From Sitta carolinensis (lineage: Eukaryota; Chordata; Aves; Passeriformes; Sittidae): a stretch of DNA of 64,000 bases. The notes beneath the pieces are model-generated. The model was not told the origin of the DNA and searched no databases. It saw only the letters and a program-made list of their open reading frames with translations. Every line of letters begins with the position of its first letter. The stretch's first letter is position 1. Position numbers and translations under genes: made by a program. Positions 1 to 29,200 of the stretch are shown here, piece by piece. The DNA lies in contig CM063299.1 of assembly GCA_032173965.1 (NCBI GenBank), positions 2,911,501-2,975,500 on the forward strand. The letters are read 5' to 3'.

Positions 1-4895
<4,895 letters not shown>

Positions 4896-7894
4896 TTTCA
4901 AGCAACTCAGAAGGTCCCATCTCTGGATTTATAGAATTTGTAAATTCCCCAATAGTGGGGAGTGTGGATTCTGCAGGATCCAGGCTCAGCAATTCCAAGC
5001 TGTGGATCCCAGGAGGGGCTGTGGGAAGCTCCTCACCTGCACGTGGCACCCTCCACCCCTCCCTCCCAGCAGCCGACTGTGCCACCCTCGTCACCATTAA
5101 TTGGGGGGTGAAGAGAAGCAGTGCAGTGATTTCCCAGGTCTGAAATTACAGGGTTCTGTCATTTAATAATTGCTTCTGAGCAAACACACACCTCTGCTGT
5201 TGTGGTGCCACTTCCAAGCTCTCCCTGAGGGTGTGATAGCACCTACCTACTCCCAGTCATTAAGGAAGAACAGCTCCAGGCCAGTGGGAGGCTGGTGCCA
5301 GCCAAATGCTGTGGTGTTCACAGAGAAATCTGGGCTTGCAGGAGCACCAGCCCAAGGAAACACTCACTGTGGCCATTCCTGGAGGGTTTTCTACAAGAAA
5401 ACCTCGCAGCTTTTAAAGGATGGCATGGATCAGGTTTGTTACAGCGATGCCCTGCAGCTGACCCTGCTTTGGGCAGAGGGAGGGCACAAACTGTACCTCT
5501 GATCCTCTTCTAAACCACCTGAAAATGATCCAGGGGTGATGCACAAACCCAGCTCAAAGCCACACCTGCACAGACTGCATGGAAAAAAACTTCACAGGGC
5601 AGGGAGCGTGAAAAATGGAGTCTAATTTCCAGCAGCCCTAAGGAGAAATGAGAATGGCTCCATCGTGGAAGTCCTTGGATTATTTCCAGCCTGGCTGTGG
5701 GATCCCTGCAGGAATTATTGCTGGGCTGGCTGAAGGCAATCCTGTGCCTGGATCAGAGCAGGGCTTCTCTGCAGAGGTGCCCATCCAATCCTGGCTGCAG
5801 CCTGGGCATGGAGACAAGGCTGGGGATGCTGGAGAGCCCTCAGAGGCTTTTTGTGAGGAGCAGAGTGCCTGGTGATGAGTGTGTGCAGCTGCCAGGGAAG
5901 CATTTGTATGGACTGCTGGTGGAATGGGATGCAGCCATCCAGGATTTGGGCAAATCAAGGGGGGAAATACTGGGGGAATCGTTTCCATGCCTCACCCAGC
6001 CCAACCCACAGCCCCACAGGGCCCTCTCTGAGCTGCACGAGTTTGCCCAGGATGCTCCTGACCTTGGGAGTGTCTCTGATTTGGAGCAAGGGCTCTGCTA
6101 CAGAGACAAACGTGCTGCCCTGGGGCAAGGGAGGCCAAATGGTGCCCAGCAAAGAGGATTTTGCTCCTACAGCAGAGCCAAAAGGATAAAAATATCCGCA
6201 GTGAGTGGAGGTGAAAGGGCTCTGGGGTGATGTCTCTGGTCCAGGAGATGATGAGGATGGGGAAGACAGGGCAGGAAGGGGCTGGGCTGTCCCCAGATTT
6301 GGGAGGAAATTGCCTGCACAATCCACTTGTGCTCTCCCCAACCTCCCTGGTCAGAGGTGCCCAACCTGCCCGGGCTGCACAGGGAAAGAAATCAGAACCA
6401 AGCAGGCAGATTCTCAGGAAAATGGATGGAGAATGACAGGCAGCTCTGTAATTCACCCATCAATTCAGCTCAATTAAATTACCTTCTGAGGAGGCTATTA
6501 AAGGCTTTTTTAATAGATGTGCTATGGAAGATGGAGTGACAGGAGCCTGGGAAATGGCTCCTAATGTCACGTCTACCTCCCTGCCGTGTCACTTGATACG
6601 TGTTTGGTACAAACAGCTGAATTTAACAGGGCTCTGCTTTGCCAGGCTGCTCCTGTGTCCCACAGGGAGGACCCAGGACCCACATTGCTCCTCCTGAGTG
6701 GAGGGACCACCAGCCTGGAGCTTCTCCAAGAGGGATGAGAGGCACAGAGGCCGAGTCTCCCCTCAGATCCAACTGGGGCATCTCCCTGGCTCCAACTCTT
6801 CCTGCTGCTAAACTGATTTATGAAGCTGAGATCAAGTTTCATCTCTTGCTCTAGCCAACCCCAAAATCTCTGCTGCAACCCTACAGAGACCTCTTGCATC
6901 CCAGGCTCTGCCAGCTGCTCCCCGTGCCAGTGACATTTAGCTAATCAATAGGATTTAATTACAGCTTGGGCTAATCGGCTGCCGATTAACGCCACGCTAG
7001 AGGCGTCCAGAAATCACAGGAGATGGATTCAATCCATCCTTCACCCCACAACGAGCTGCCTGCCCAAAAACCAGCCTGGATGATTCTCAGGCTGAGGCAT
7101 CCCATTCTGAAAGGGGGCAAACTGTGTTTCCACCCTGAGAGCCCAGAGGAGCCAGACAGCTGGAGGAATTTCCCTGCAGTGATAAATATTGATGAGCCAA
7201 TACATAAGTAATGCTCAGTGCAGACCTCCAGCACTCGCCTGGCTTGGAAGGCAGGGAACAGCCAAATGCTCAGTGGGGTGGAAATTCCTGGGTGTTTTCT
7301 GGCCAGAGGTGCAGGGAGAGCAGCCCAAGGATGCTCCAACAGGCAGCAGCTGCCTGGCATGGCCTGCCTGGGGCCAGGAGCTCCTTCACCATTGCCCTAC
7401 AGCCCCCTGAGGCTTGTCCCAGCCACCTTCCTCCCAAAAGCAGGAGACCACTGGAGCTGTAGGGTGGCACAGCCTGCTGTGTCTGTGCTGCTGCATATAA
7501 ATCCTGCAAATCCCTATAAATCCCCTATAGCAGGTTGGGCTCTGTAGGACTGAGCACAAAGGGAGATCCTCAACGAAGCCATGGCATGGCACAAAACCAG
7601 GTGCCTGCACATCCATCAAATCCTTTTCCATCCTATTTTCTAGGAGGGGGTGATGCCCAGTGCAGAGACCCACACAATCCCAGAGCTTGTGCAGGGCAGC
7701 AAGGAGAGGGAGAGCCCTCCTGCCAGCCTGGCTGCTCCTGCAGTCCAGGAATGAGCTTCCACAATGCCGTGATTTATTCTCCTATTGATCCGAGCTGAGC
7801 TACAGCGTGTCTGAGTTCAGCAGTGCCTGAAGTGTGACGGGCGGGGCTGCTGCCAGCGCTGAGAGCCATCAGTGCGAGGTGGCTGCTGCCAGCC

Positions 7895-8000
7895 TGGCTG
7901 CTCCTGCCTTTTCCTGGCTGCTCCTGCCTTTCCCTGCCTTTTCCTGGCTGCTCCTGCCTGTTCCTCCTTGTTCCTGTCTGCTTTTGCCCGTTCCTGCCAC
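7895..8000 (+). repeat. Imperfect pyrimidine-rich tandem repeat
   Basis: The unit CCTGGCTGCTCCTGCCTTTT recurs about three times and then degrades into TTCCTG-type units. Plus-strand pyrimidine-rich, in an intron of DOC2B. Confidence 0.7.
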
Positions 8001-9591
8001 CACCTGTCTGGTGACACCCAGGATCTCACGAATCCTGCTGTGAGCTTACACCCCTCAGAACCCCCTTGGATATTCCCAGGCACAGAAACAGGGTGAATTC
8101 CCACGTGGAGTGACTGTCCCAGCTGAGGGCTGCAGAGCAGGGAATTGTTGGTGGGGCACACAACAGGTTGGATTGAACCTGCTGCTCCCAGGAGTCAATA
8201 ACGGGACTCGTGAGGAACATCAGCAGATGGAAAAGTGCTGGAGATAAAAATAAAAGAGAGAGAAAAAAAAATAAAGGGACAGAGGGAGGTTGTTTGGGGT
8301 TATCAGAGAGGAAGAAAACCGTGTCTCACGTGGCTGAAATAGCCCAGGTTTGAATGGCTTCTGGCAGCAACTGAGGCTCCAGGAGCTGCTGGGGTTGGGC
8401 ACATCCTGAGGGCATTTTCCCTGGAGTGTGACACAGGAACCCAGGACCTGCTCCAAGGGTGAATAACATCCCAGCACAGCTGGGCCTTCTCCCCCATCTC
8501 CTCCTCTCCAGCTCTCCTTGTAACACCCCCAGAGCCAGCAGCGGGGTCTGGCCCTTACCTTTCTGTAGTCAAGTTTTGGCAGCTTTCCCCAGGCGAGAGA
8601 TGAAATGAGAGCGAGCAGATGGCAATGTAAATAAAAGAGAAAAATGGGAGAATGAGAGCAGAATGGAAATGAACAGGGCTCCAGAGCTTGAATGTCAGGG
8701 CGGCCAGGGGGGCTCTGCCCTCCCCGCGGGCAGGGGCGATGCTGGGGGACCCCCACTCCCCGTGGGTGGGCACAGCAGGGACCAGGGCTCTCCTCTGTCA
8801 GCCCTGCCTGTGCTCTCGCTGATGTGAGATTTCTCAGTTGCTGCCCAGAGCTCTCCTTCCTCCCTGTCTTCCACCCACTCCAAACCCAATTAGAAATCTC
8901 CTCCTTGGCACCGCTCCCGCGGGCGCCGAGGGAAGCCTGACCCAGAGGCTGCCGGCAGATCCACAGGAGATAGCGAGGCAAGCAAAGCCCAGCCTGCCTC
9001 AGCCCTGCCTGGCTGTCCTGCCGGGAGCTGGGGGTGCTGCCCTTGCCAGGAGCTGCTCCAGGAGTGCTGGGCAGATCCCTCCACGCCCATCCCCAAAATC
9101 CGGCTTTGGTGCTTATATTCCAGACATGGAGAGCGCTGGGGTGGGCGCTGCAAACAAACCAAGGAGGGGAGAGGAGCATCCTGTGATGGCAAACAGCGTG
9201 GTCTGACCCTGCTGGGGCTCAGCTCATTGCCTCTTCTCCTGCCCTCTGTAAAAACCCTCCATCCCTTCCCAAGATCTGCAGGGGTTGAGGTCTTTTCTCC
9301 CCAACCCACCTGGAGCCCTCGTTTCATCACTGGGTGATGCAGAGAGGAACCCAGCAGCACTTTCCACGGGCCCCGAGGCAGAATCAGGACCTCAGCTCCC
9401 AGTTTCTGCTCCCAAATGTGCAAAAAGCCCCTAATTGCCTCAATCACGCAGACGGCAAAGGCGCTGAGGCGCAGCACTTTGGGGCCGTGATTAGCAGCAT
9501 TTAAAAGAGCCATTTATAACCCGACAGCCGGTCACAGTAAATAACAACATCGGGATGGGCTGCTCGGAACAGCATCAATCCCGGCTCGTCA

Positions 9592-20560
<10,969 letters not shown>

Positions 20561-22030
20561 ACCGGGGGCAGCCCCCAAGCCCTCCTGGTTCACCGCAGGG
20601 AGATGCTGTGCCACATCCCGAGCCGGGGCATGGCTGGCACCGCTGCCCGCTCCCTGCTGCTCACAGGGGCAGGGACAGGGGCAGCCCCCGCTCGGATCCT
20701 GCTGCCCCGGCTGCCCCAGCCCACAGCAATGTCCTCTCCAGAGCTCAGCACCAGCTGGATGAGCTTCTGGAGCTGGGAACACAGCAGGGATTGAAGCCAC
20801 ACCTGTGCCCTGCTGGTGGCCCGGTGGCACAGCCCCTGCCAGCCGCGTGTGGCTGTGCCACGGAGCTGGCACAGCATCCCAGAGGAGCCAGGCACGGCTG
20901 GGCCAGGGCTCAGTGCCACCCATGCTCAGCACCCCTCCTGCTCCTTCTTGGGCATGGCCAGGGCCCCAGCACCAGCCAGGACAGGGACAGGCTCCTGCCA
21001 CAGGCTCCTGGAAAATGCTGAGCTGTGCTTTGCTCAGGGAGTTGGTCTCCAACTGCTGTTTTTACTCACTTTCCCCCGTGTTCAAATCAATAAATCTGTG
21101 GCTTCTCAAGCTACTGGAAGTGGACCTTTCAGCAAGGAGTGCCAGAAGAGAAACCTGTGAGAAAATGGTGAAAAATGCTGCCCAGTAATTCACCCTGCCC
21201 AGGAAAATGTGTGAAATATTTCAGAGGAGCAACCTCTCTGCTAGCTCAGCTCTGGGGGAGTCTGGTGTGAGGCTGGGACACTTCCATGCTCTGGTCACCC
21301 ACCACCATGTCCAGCTGCCCACAGCCAGGCCCACCAGAGAATCTGACACATCCCTCAGTGATGCACAGAGAGCTGCAGTCTCTGCAGCCTGGCACGCAGG
21401 TGACTATTAAAAACAAAGCTCTGTTCTTCAGAGGATTTCCCCCAAATCCCAACAAAATGACACCCAACCTTTCTGCCTGCAGCAGAGTTCAATTTTCATT
21501 CAGATTTTGGTAAATGTTAATGCACGTCTTTGAGTCATAACATACCGACACCAGGCAAAAGAACCTCATTTACTCCTCAGAGAGAAGTGAATGTTTCTCT
21601 CCTGAAGCATCCAAACTTGTCACTGCTCTGTACCTAGACATGAAGCACATCTAAGGATGATCTAATGACCTGGGAGAACAGGAGACAGCTCACTGCTCCT
21701 TTGTGTCCCTGCCTTATTTTCACTCTGAGGTGGCTCCTGCCTAACAGCAGATCCAGTCTCAGACAGTTTTATCCCCTCCCCATATCCAAGCACTCCCAGG
21801 ACATTAATTCAGATGGAAATGCCACCTGCTCTGCACGTGGAGGCTGAAAATCTGTTGCTGGAGAAAACATCACAGCAAGCACAAGGAGGTAATTCTGGAT
21901 TTGGGTGTGTTCATCCACACAGGCTCCATCTTTGGGTGCAGCATCCAGGATGTGGTGTGGACTCAGACAGAACGAAGCAGAAATTGGGCCTGATGCCCAG
22001 AAAATAGCAGCAATTTCCTCTAAGAAAGGG

Positions 22031-22050
22031 CAAATAAATAAATAAATAAA
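22031..22050 (+). repeat. (ATAA)n microsatellite
   Basis: About five tandem AAAT/ATAA units in non-coding DNA. Confidence 0.85.
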
Positions 22051-25000
22051 ATCAAGTTACGTGTGAGAGCCTTAATGCTGTTACTGCCATTACAAAATTG
22101 TCATCATTTCAAATGTTTCCTCAAAGAGCATGAGACCCAAATAGGCAAAGATTGGTTTATAGGACAGAAAATCAAGGCTCTGGGAATTAAGGTGAACCCC
22201 TGAGCTCTTCTTCCTCCTGCCCCCACAGCCCAGAGCCAGGATCAGCAGCACCCACTGAGACATGCTCAGCTCACCCAGGGATTCAGAAGAGCAACCAGGG
22301 GACAAAAAAGGCAGAACTGAAGCAGACAGACTCCCTGAAGCAGGGCAGGGGTGGCCCCCAAGGAGATCCCATCACCAGCCTTAGAGACTGAGGGAAACCA
22401 AAACCTCCACCCACTGCTAATAGCCCAGATGGGACTTTGTAGTCCCTGCCTGATCCCAAGCCTGCAGAAAGCAGCTGGAGCCTTTTCTTAGCTTTTAATG
22501 AGTCCCAAAGCAGCTTGGTTTTGATAAACCACACTTTTACCACCCTCCCATCCTGCCCGAGTGTTTCCTCCTGGGCTGCACTGCCCCCTATTTACTGAGG
22601 GCTCCCCAAATGTGTCACATATGACAACATGGAAGGTGAAAAGGGACAAAAATAGAAAGTTGGGCCGGAAGACAAAAGCAGGGCTTGCAGATACAAAGCC
22701 AGTTTCCAGGTAAAGCTCTTAATTCCCACCGTCTGTCTAATGCCCTGGAATGTGACTTGATTTGATCCCTGGCTCTGCTGGGGCCACTCAGAGCTGCTGC
22801 TCTGCCCACACACGTGGCCTCTGCTGCCCTGACAGGGGGAATTTGACTTCGCCACCAGCCCCCCAGGGGGGAAGAGAGAGAATTTAAATGTTAAAATGTC
22901 AATTTTAACCCACAGCTCTGCCTGGCAGGAAGCAAAGCCACTCTGTCAGGGAATACCCATCACTGTAGGAAGGGGGAGGTGGCCATCACAGAGCCAGCAT
23001 CAAAGCAGGGATGGGAGGAGGAAGAGCAATTATCCCTGTCAAAATCCATGTTTTCTCCCAAGAAAACAAGATCCTGAGCTCAGCACCTATGACATTGTAC
23101 TTGGGATGTGGGATGGAGGAACTGTCACTCCAACTCCAGCCCAGGCTCCAAAACCACCAAGGTTTTACTTTAAATGTTGTCCTGAACAAGCACAGGCTTA
23201 AGCACATCCAGAAAAGGCCTGTGGCACTCACTCTCCCTGTGCCACAGGCCACATTCCTCCTCTGGAACTGTCCTGCAGATGGGAAAACAGAAGGAATATT
23301 CCTACAGCCCCCAAAACTGCAGCACATGGATTAAACATTCACCCAAACCATGGGCTGTCCTCAGGACACATTTCAGCTAATTTCCTCATGAATGCTGAGC
23401 ATCAAGTTCTGCTGTTCCAGGTCTAAATCAATGAGAGCAGGGGCTGATTCCACTTTGATCAATTCCTTTCCAAATGGAAAGCACAGCAGCAGGATGGCAC
23501 ATCCCATTGTTTGCCAGGGATTCAGTGACTGACCCACTGGTTCTTTAATTATTTCTTGGTCAACTCAAAATCTCTCTGGACCTCCCCTGCTCTGCTGCTG
23601 CTGCTGGAGAAAAGCCTGGAGAGAGCACCAAGAGATGATGGCAAGTCAAAGCCTTCACTACCTCTGGATCTCACCCTGGAGCTCGGAGAGGTGGGACAGG
23701 GAGGTTTGTCACTGTCCACAGGCAGCACCAGCTGGACTTTTGCTTTTCCCAACCATTTTTAAGCCTAGAAGTACCCACAGCTGTAGGCAGGAGAGGTGCC
23801 AGCAGATACCACCAGCTCAATCTGGCTGCAGGGGCAGCACTGGGGGTATCAACACTGCCAGGGGGTGCCAGCACTGCTGGAAGAGACCCCTCCATCCTCT
23901 CCTGGTGACTCAGGACTGACCCAGCCTCCAGTTCCCCTGGCTGGGAGCTACCAAACATATTCTTTATTTCTTCCAATGAGCTTAGCTCCAGCACTGCTGT
24001 GTGCATGGGGAGGGGGTTAATTGAAAAGCAATATGTGCCTGGCTCCTTGGCTGGCTCAGGGCACCAGCTCCTGGCTGACGCACAGCTCCTGGCAGCTTCC
24101 CCTCAAAGATCCCTGCCCTCCATTGCTGGGCAGGCTTGGCTGAGCCCATCCAGTGGATTGCACTCCTTACCTGGTCAAACAGCTTTTACATTTGCTAAGT
24201 AAAGCAATAATAATAATGATGATAACCGGGAAACTTGGCAAAAATAATCCTAAGGAGCTTATTCCAGGCTGTGCCAATTACGGCTCCCCAGCAGTGCTGA
24301 TATCCCAGTGCACCCCGGCCCCCACTGCTCCTCTGCTTGGATAATATCTGAGGTTATCTCTGCTCCAACAGGTCCTGCTAACAACCATTATTTGACCAGA
24401 TTTAACCAGCAATTACTAGCTGTGAACAAAATCACTGTGGTGGAATACAACCCACATCCCATTACAGCGCAGACACAAACAAACCCTTGCAGGAAGCCAG
24501 GCAAGGGCCAAATGCCAGCAGGGAAGGCCCTCTCCCCTCAAAATATTCCTGAAGGTTCCTAGAAACTTACTGAAACACCCAACAAAGATGGATGGAATCT
24601 TCCTGGCCAGCATTTTGTTACCTGTGGATGGATCTGGAGAGGAGCTTCCAGGAGGAGGGAGGGAGGCATCAGCCATCCAGGATGGGCCCAGAATAGCTCT
24701 GCTTTCAGTAGGGGCTGATGTTCAACGTTTAGCATATGTTGCCATTTCCATGTGAATCCCAAAATAGTTGGCGTTTTCTTTTGTAATTTTAAAGCACTCG
24801 GGTTTTTTTGGGTGTCCTGTGGAATGTCTGCCCTCTTGCTCTGCTCGTGCACCTCAGCACCCCACTGCCAACATTCCAGGCACCTGCAAACAGAGCAGAG
24901 GGGATAATCAGCTGCTGTAAATCTCAGCTCTGTGGAGCACAGAGTAAATCCACACAGGGATTCACCAGGGTGGGTCTGTGCACAGTGTGAGCTGCAGGAA

Positions 25001-26204
25001 AATCCACCAAACTGTGCCCAGGAGGAGAGTGACATCCAGCCTTGGGGCACAGCACTGCCAAGGGCTCAGTCCTCGGGGATTTTCTTAGGGATGAACCATT
25101 CTGGAGTTTTTGTTCACAGATTTCTCTCCTGATCTGTGGGTTCCTCTCAGCTCCAGAGCCTTAGTAGGGCTTTGTCACCACCAGGGCGGGCAGAGCCACC
25201 CTCTCACACGGCGCTGGACCTGATTGTTGGGAGATAAACACAGACCCACTCCCCTGCAATCAAGGGAGGGGAGACTTCTGTGCAGCATCAACTTCTATTA
25301 GACTAATTTTATCTGCTCTCAGTGCCTTCCCAAGCTGGAGTCTACGTCCTCTGAGATTATCCAGTTGACTTGTCTTAGGAGTTTTACCCTGCTTTTACCT
25401 CTCCCCACTGTCACCCAGCTGCAGGAGGATGACAACACTCCTCCCCAAGATTTTCCAGGCAGTCAGGAGCAAAGCCTGGTGTTAATTTTGCAGCAGCACC
25501 TTATCCTGTGGTGGCTGGGACATGAATGCTGGCCTGGAGAGCTGTGCTGGGGCTGGGCACTGCTGCCTCCTGCACCCCCAGCTCTTCCCACCCCATAAAC
25601 GTCCAGAAACAGAGTTCCCATCAGCATTTAGGGCCTGGCCCTGTTGCCATGGAAATGGATAGACTTTCTGCTCACATTTTGGTGGGAAGAGGCATTTCAG
25701 GAGTCACACCAGCTCCCAGAGTGAACACAGGAGGAGCCAAGAGAGGGCAGAAAGCAGCCGAGCTTTGCAGAGGCACCGGGGGAAGCTGCTCCCACCCCAC
25801 GCTCCAGGAATTCAGAGCTGGATGCAAGCAGAGGGAAAAAGGCCACCAATAACCGGCAGCAGAGTGAGCTCCAGGGATTCACAAAATAACATCTTGGGTT
25901 TGCAGTATTAAAGAGCAATTTGGCTGCATTAAGAGAGCTTTATAGCTGCTCCTCTCCCACATCCATGTCAGGCTAACGACATCCTGTCAAAAGCAATCTA
26001 GCCAAACCCCCCTGTGCAATCCCTGTACCTGTCACAGCTCTGGGGCACCTCTGTCCTGGCTGCTGCTCCTCCCAGGGCTGGGAGATGCCCTGCTCATCCC
26101 TGGATCATGAGGCTCAACCCTGAGCTGGGAGGGAATGATCCATCGTGGATGCCAGGGTGTTTTCCTGGCCCCATCCACAAATCCCGGCATCCTGCCAATA
26201 TGAG

Positions 26205-26270
26205 GAAAAACAACAAAAACAGAAGAGCAAGAAGAGGCGCAAGAAAAGAAGCAAGAAGAAGGAAAGACCC
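26205..26270 (+). repeat. Purine-rich low-complexity tract
   Basis: Almost only A and G, as AGAAG and AAGAA units. It translates to a Lys/Arg-rich string in more than one frame, which is a product of composition and not evidence for a protein. Confidence 0.7.
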
Positions 26271-29200
26271 CACAGATTCACGGTGGGATCAGGCTGCTGG
26301 AGAGGCAAACAACCCCAGATTCCCTGAGCCAGGCAGGGCTGCTCACACGTGCACCACAAAGACAAACTCAAAGCAGCACCTGCGGGTCAACAGGGAAGAA
26401 ATTGAGGCCACAGCCCAGACAAGCTGATTCCTGCCTGGAGAGCAGCATTCCTGGCAAGGCTGAGGCAGGCAGGATGCTCTCAGCTCCACGGGCTATTCAG
26501 CTGCCTGACCTTATGCCACCTGACTCAGGACAAAGTTCCTCCCCCCTGTAGGGAAGCCCAAGCATTTTCCAGCTCTGTGGTGATCCAGGGGAAACAAAAC
26601 GTTGGAAGCAAAGAATACCCATCAGCTGAAAATATGGGAGACAGAGGGGGAGGTGGCATTCCTCAAAATACAGACTTCAAAATGTTCACCGTTGAGGGGG
26701 GCACCTCCCAGGTCATTTAGCAGCCAGAGGAGTCACTAGATGGCCCTGCTAGTCCTGTTCATCTGATCACAGCACGGATACCGAGAAATGCTGGTTTGGC
26801 TGCTCTGCAGGAGCTGTGAAATCTGCTCCGGGTGAGGAAGGGCCTCCCCAGGACATGTGGCACCTCCCCAGGCAGGTGAAGGGACCTTCCTGGTGCCACC
26901 ATGCCCTGGATGTCCTCCTCCCTCCCCGAGAGTGGCTCTACCTGCCAGGGGTGCTGGAAGCCTCAGCCTCAGCCTAATCGTGTTGGCAGTGATGGGTGTA
27001 AGAGCCAGGGAACCATATTAATGAACCCCGTGCTGCTGGATAATCATGACATTAGCGTTATTGGATTAGAACATTTGCATAATTTGGGCACGAGCTGCTA
27101 CCTGCACGGAGACATATGTTTACATGAATTTACATCCATTTGCATCCCGATGAAGCTGCATGCCCGGCAGCTTCCCGGCTGACCACTCACGGGCCATTGG
27201 CAGCTCCACCTCACGGGGATGTTCTTGCTCTCGGGGACAATCCCAAACCACTCAGGTGCCGACAAATAGCAGCGTTTTCCCTCCTCAAGGTGTTCCTCGC
27301 ACAGGTTGCACCTCATTTTACTCCTTGCTGGGTCGGGAGAGCACCCCAGCTTCAGCACTGGGGTCACCCGGGCTGTCCCTTTCCCAGTTCCCACAGATTT
27401 GCTGCCTCCCAGGTTCCAGGATAACGGGCAGCTCAGCCCATCCTACTCACAGCTGTGAAAAGGGGTCGATAAAACACTCCCAGCAGGCTGCAAAACTCAG
27501 AGTTTGAGAGGCCAATAAAGGGAACCCAAAATGAACTCCTTTCTCTGTCTTTTCAAATCATGTGCTCCTTGATTCAATTACTTGATTTTATAGGAAAGGG
27601 GAGGGAGATTCAATTACTCGATTCTTCAAAGCAGCATCACAATGATTTGGAGGCCAAATCAGGTTTATAGGGCTGTAAGAAATCAGCAGCTTCCCCTCCT
27701 GGGCTCCAGCATTAAAGGTGTGCAGTAATATCTGAGCACAAAGTCCTGCAGCCCACCCACAAAATGACAGGGTGAGAGGTGGCAGCTGCCTGGCTGCGTG
27801 TCCCTGAGCTGCTCAGGGAGTCACCAAATCCCCTCACAACCCCGGGAATCATGATTTGGGAGGGACCAGGAGCTGCACACTCACTCTCAGGCATCTCCAG
27901 CCCCCCAAAATTGCTGCTGTCTCCTTCCAAAGGTTGCCATGAAAACAGACAGCAGGACCAGCCCAGGGGTGTCCAAACCATTTCCATACAGGCTCGGGGG
28001 TACCCACAAGCCTCCCTGCCACTGAAAACTCTGCAAATTACAGGGATTTATCCCTGAGTGCTGGCCTGCAAAATGCAAAGAGCTAAAAACCCCAAAGTGC
28101 CCTTGGGATTAAACCCACCTGAACCCATCAGCGGCAACGAGAGCAGCAAATCCTGCAGGGAGCTCACTGGGGAGCTTTTCCTGGGATGAGAGCAGCCCTC
28201 TCTCCCCTTTCCTGGTGTCCACAACGATGCTGCCACCTCAATAAAAGCTCAGATGGTGTCTTCAGGGGCTGCTCACCCAAACCAACCCACACCCACTGCT
28301 TCCTCTCCTGAAGGAACTGGAAAGAAAAGGAGCATTAAGAAGCTGCTCACTTGGGTGAATCCAAGCCTGGGGGATTGGATTCAGAGCCCAGCTGTGTTCT
28401 GAGGAAAGTGAAGGTGAGGAAGGCAGCCTGGCCCTCACCCATCCCCTTTTTCCTCTCCCTGCACAGCTTCAAAGCCTGGCATTTAGCACATCTCTGCTGC
28501 AGTCACTCGGGCTGTTGAATGGGCACGTTTACACTCTAAAAGCCATGTCAAGACCCTTTGGGAAACTTTTATCCTTATTTTAAGGGGAGTGCATTGTGTT
28601 TCTATCTGGAAACTTCTGGACTCATAAAGCACGTGAGAAACAGAACCGGACCCAGCAGAGGATTCTGGGGGACTCTCACCTGGATAGGAGGGACATAATC
28701 AGATTTTTTGGCTGAAAAACTCCTGCTCTGGGAGGAAGAACACGTTTGCAGCTGATGGTGCCGTTAGGTGCCAAAGCCACCTGCTAATGCCTGCTGGCTC
28801 CGTGTCAGCAGGCAATGAGGCAAGAGCCCAAAACGATGGCAGCAGCAGGAGGGGACGTGCTGGAGCATCACTGCCAGGCTCTGGGCTCGGGCAGGCACTG
28901 AAAATATCGATGGGTGGAGGCTGCTGGAGTGTTTGATCAGCCGGGGTGGCTCACAGGTGGACTCACCAGATAACAGGAGAGAACTCAGCCCTTTTCTCTG
29001 CCTCTCCTCGCCTCCCCAGCAGGGCTGTCTCGGGAAAGAGGGAGGAAAGGGAGCCCAGCTGTGAGTTCTGCTGCTGGACAGAGCCCCTGGCCCTGCATCT
29101 GCCCAGGCTGGACCTCAGCAAGGGCTGGCAGCTCCTGGGGGATGTGGAGGTGGAAAATCAGGGCTGTGGGCCCTGGCACAGGTCGGGAGAGAGCCGGGGG

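Noticed and set aside
8220..9179. 319-codon minus-strand open frame in DOC2B intron 2
   Set aside because: No motif, no splice logic and low-complexity ends; consistent with chance.
26145..26371. Lys/Arg-rich peptide resembling a nuclear localisation signal
   Set aside because: Arises from a purine-rich low-complexity tract; basic in several frames.
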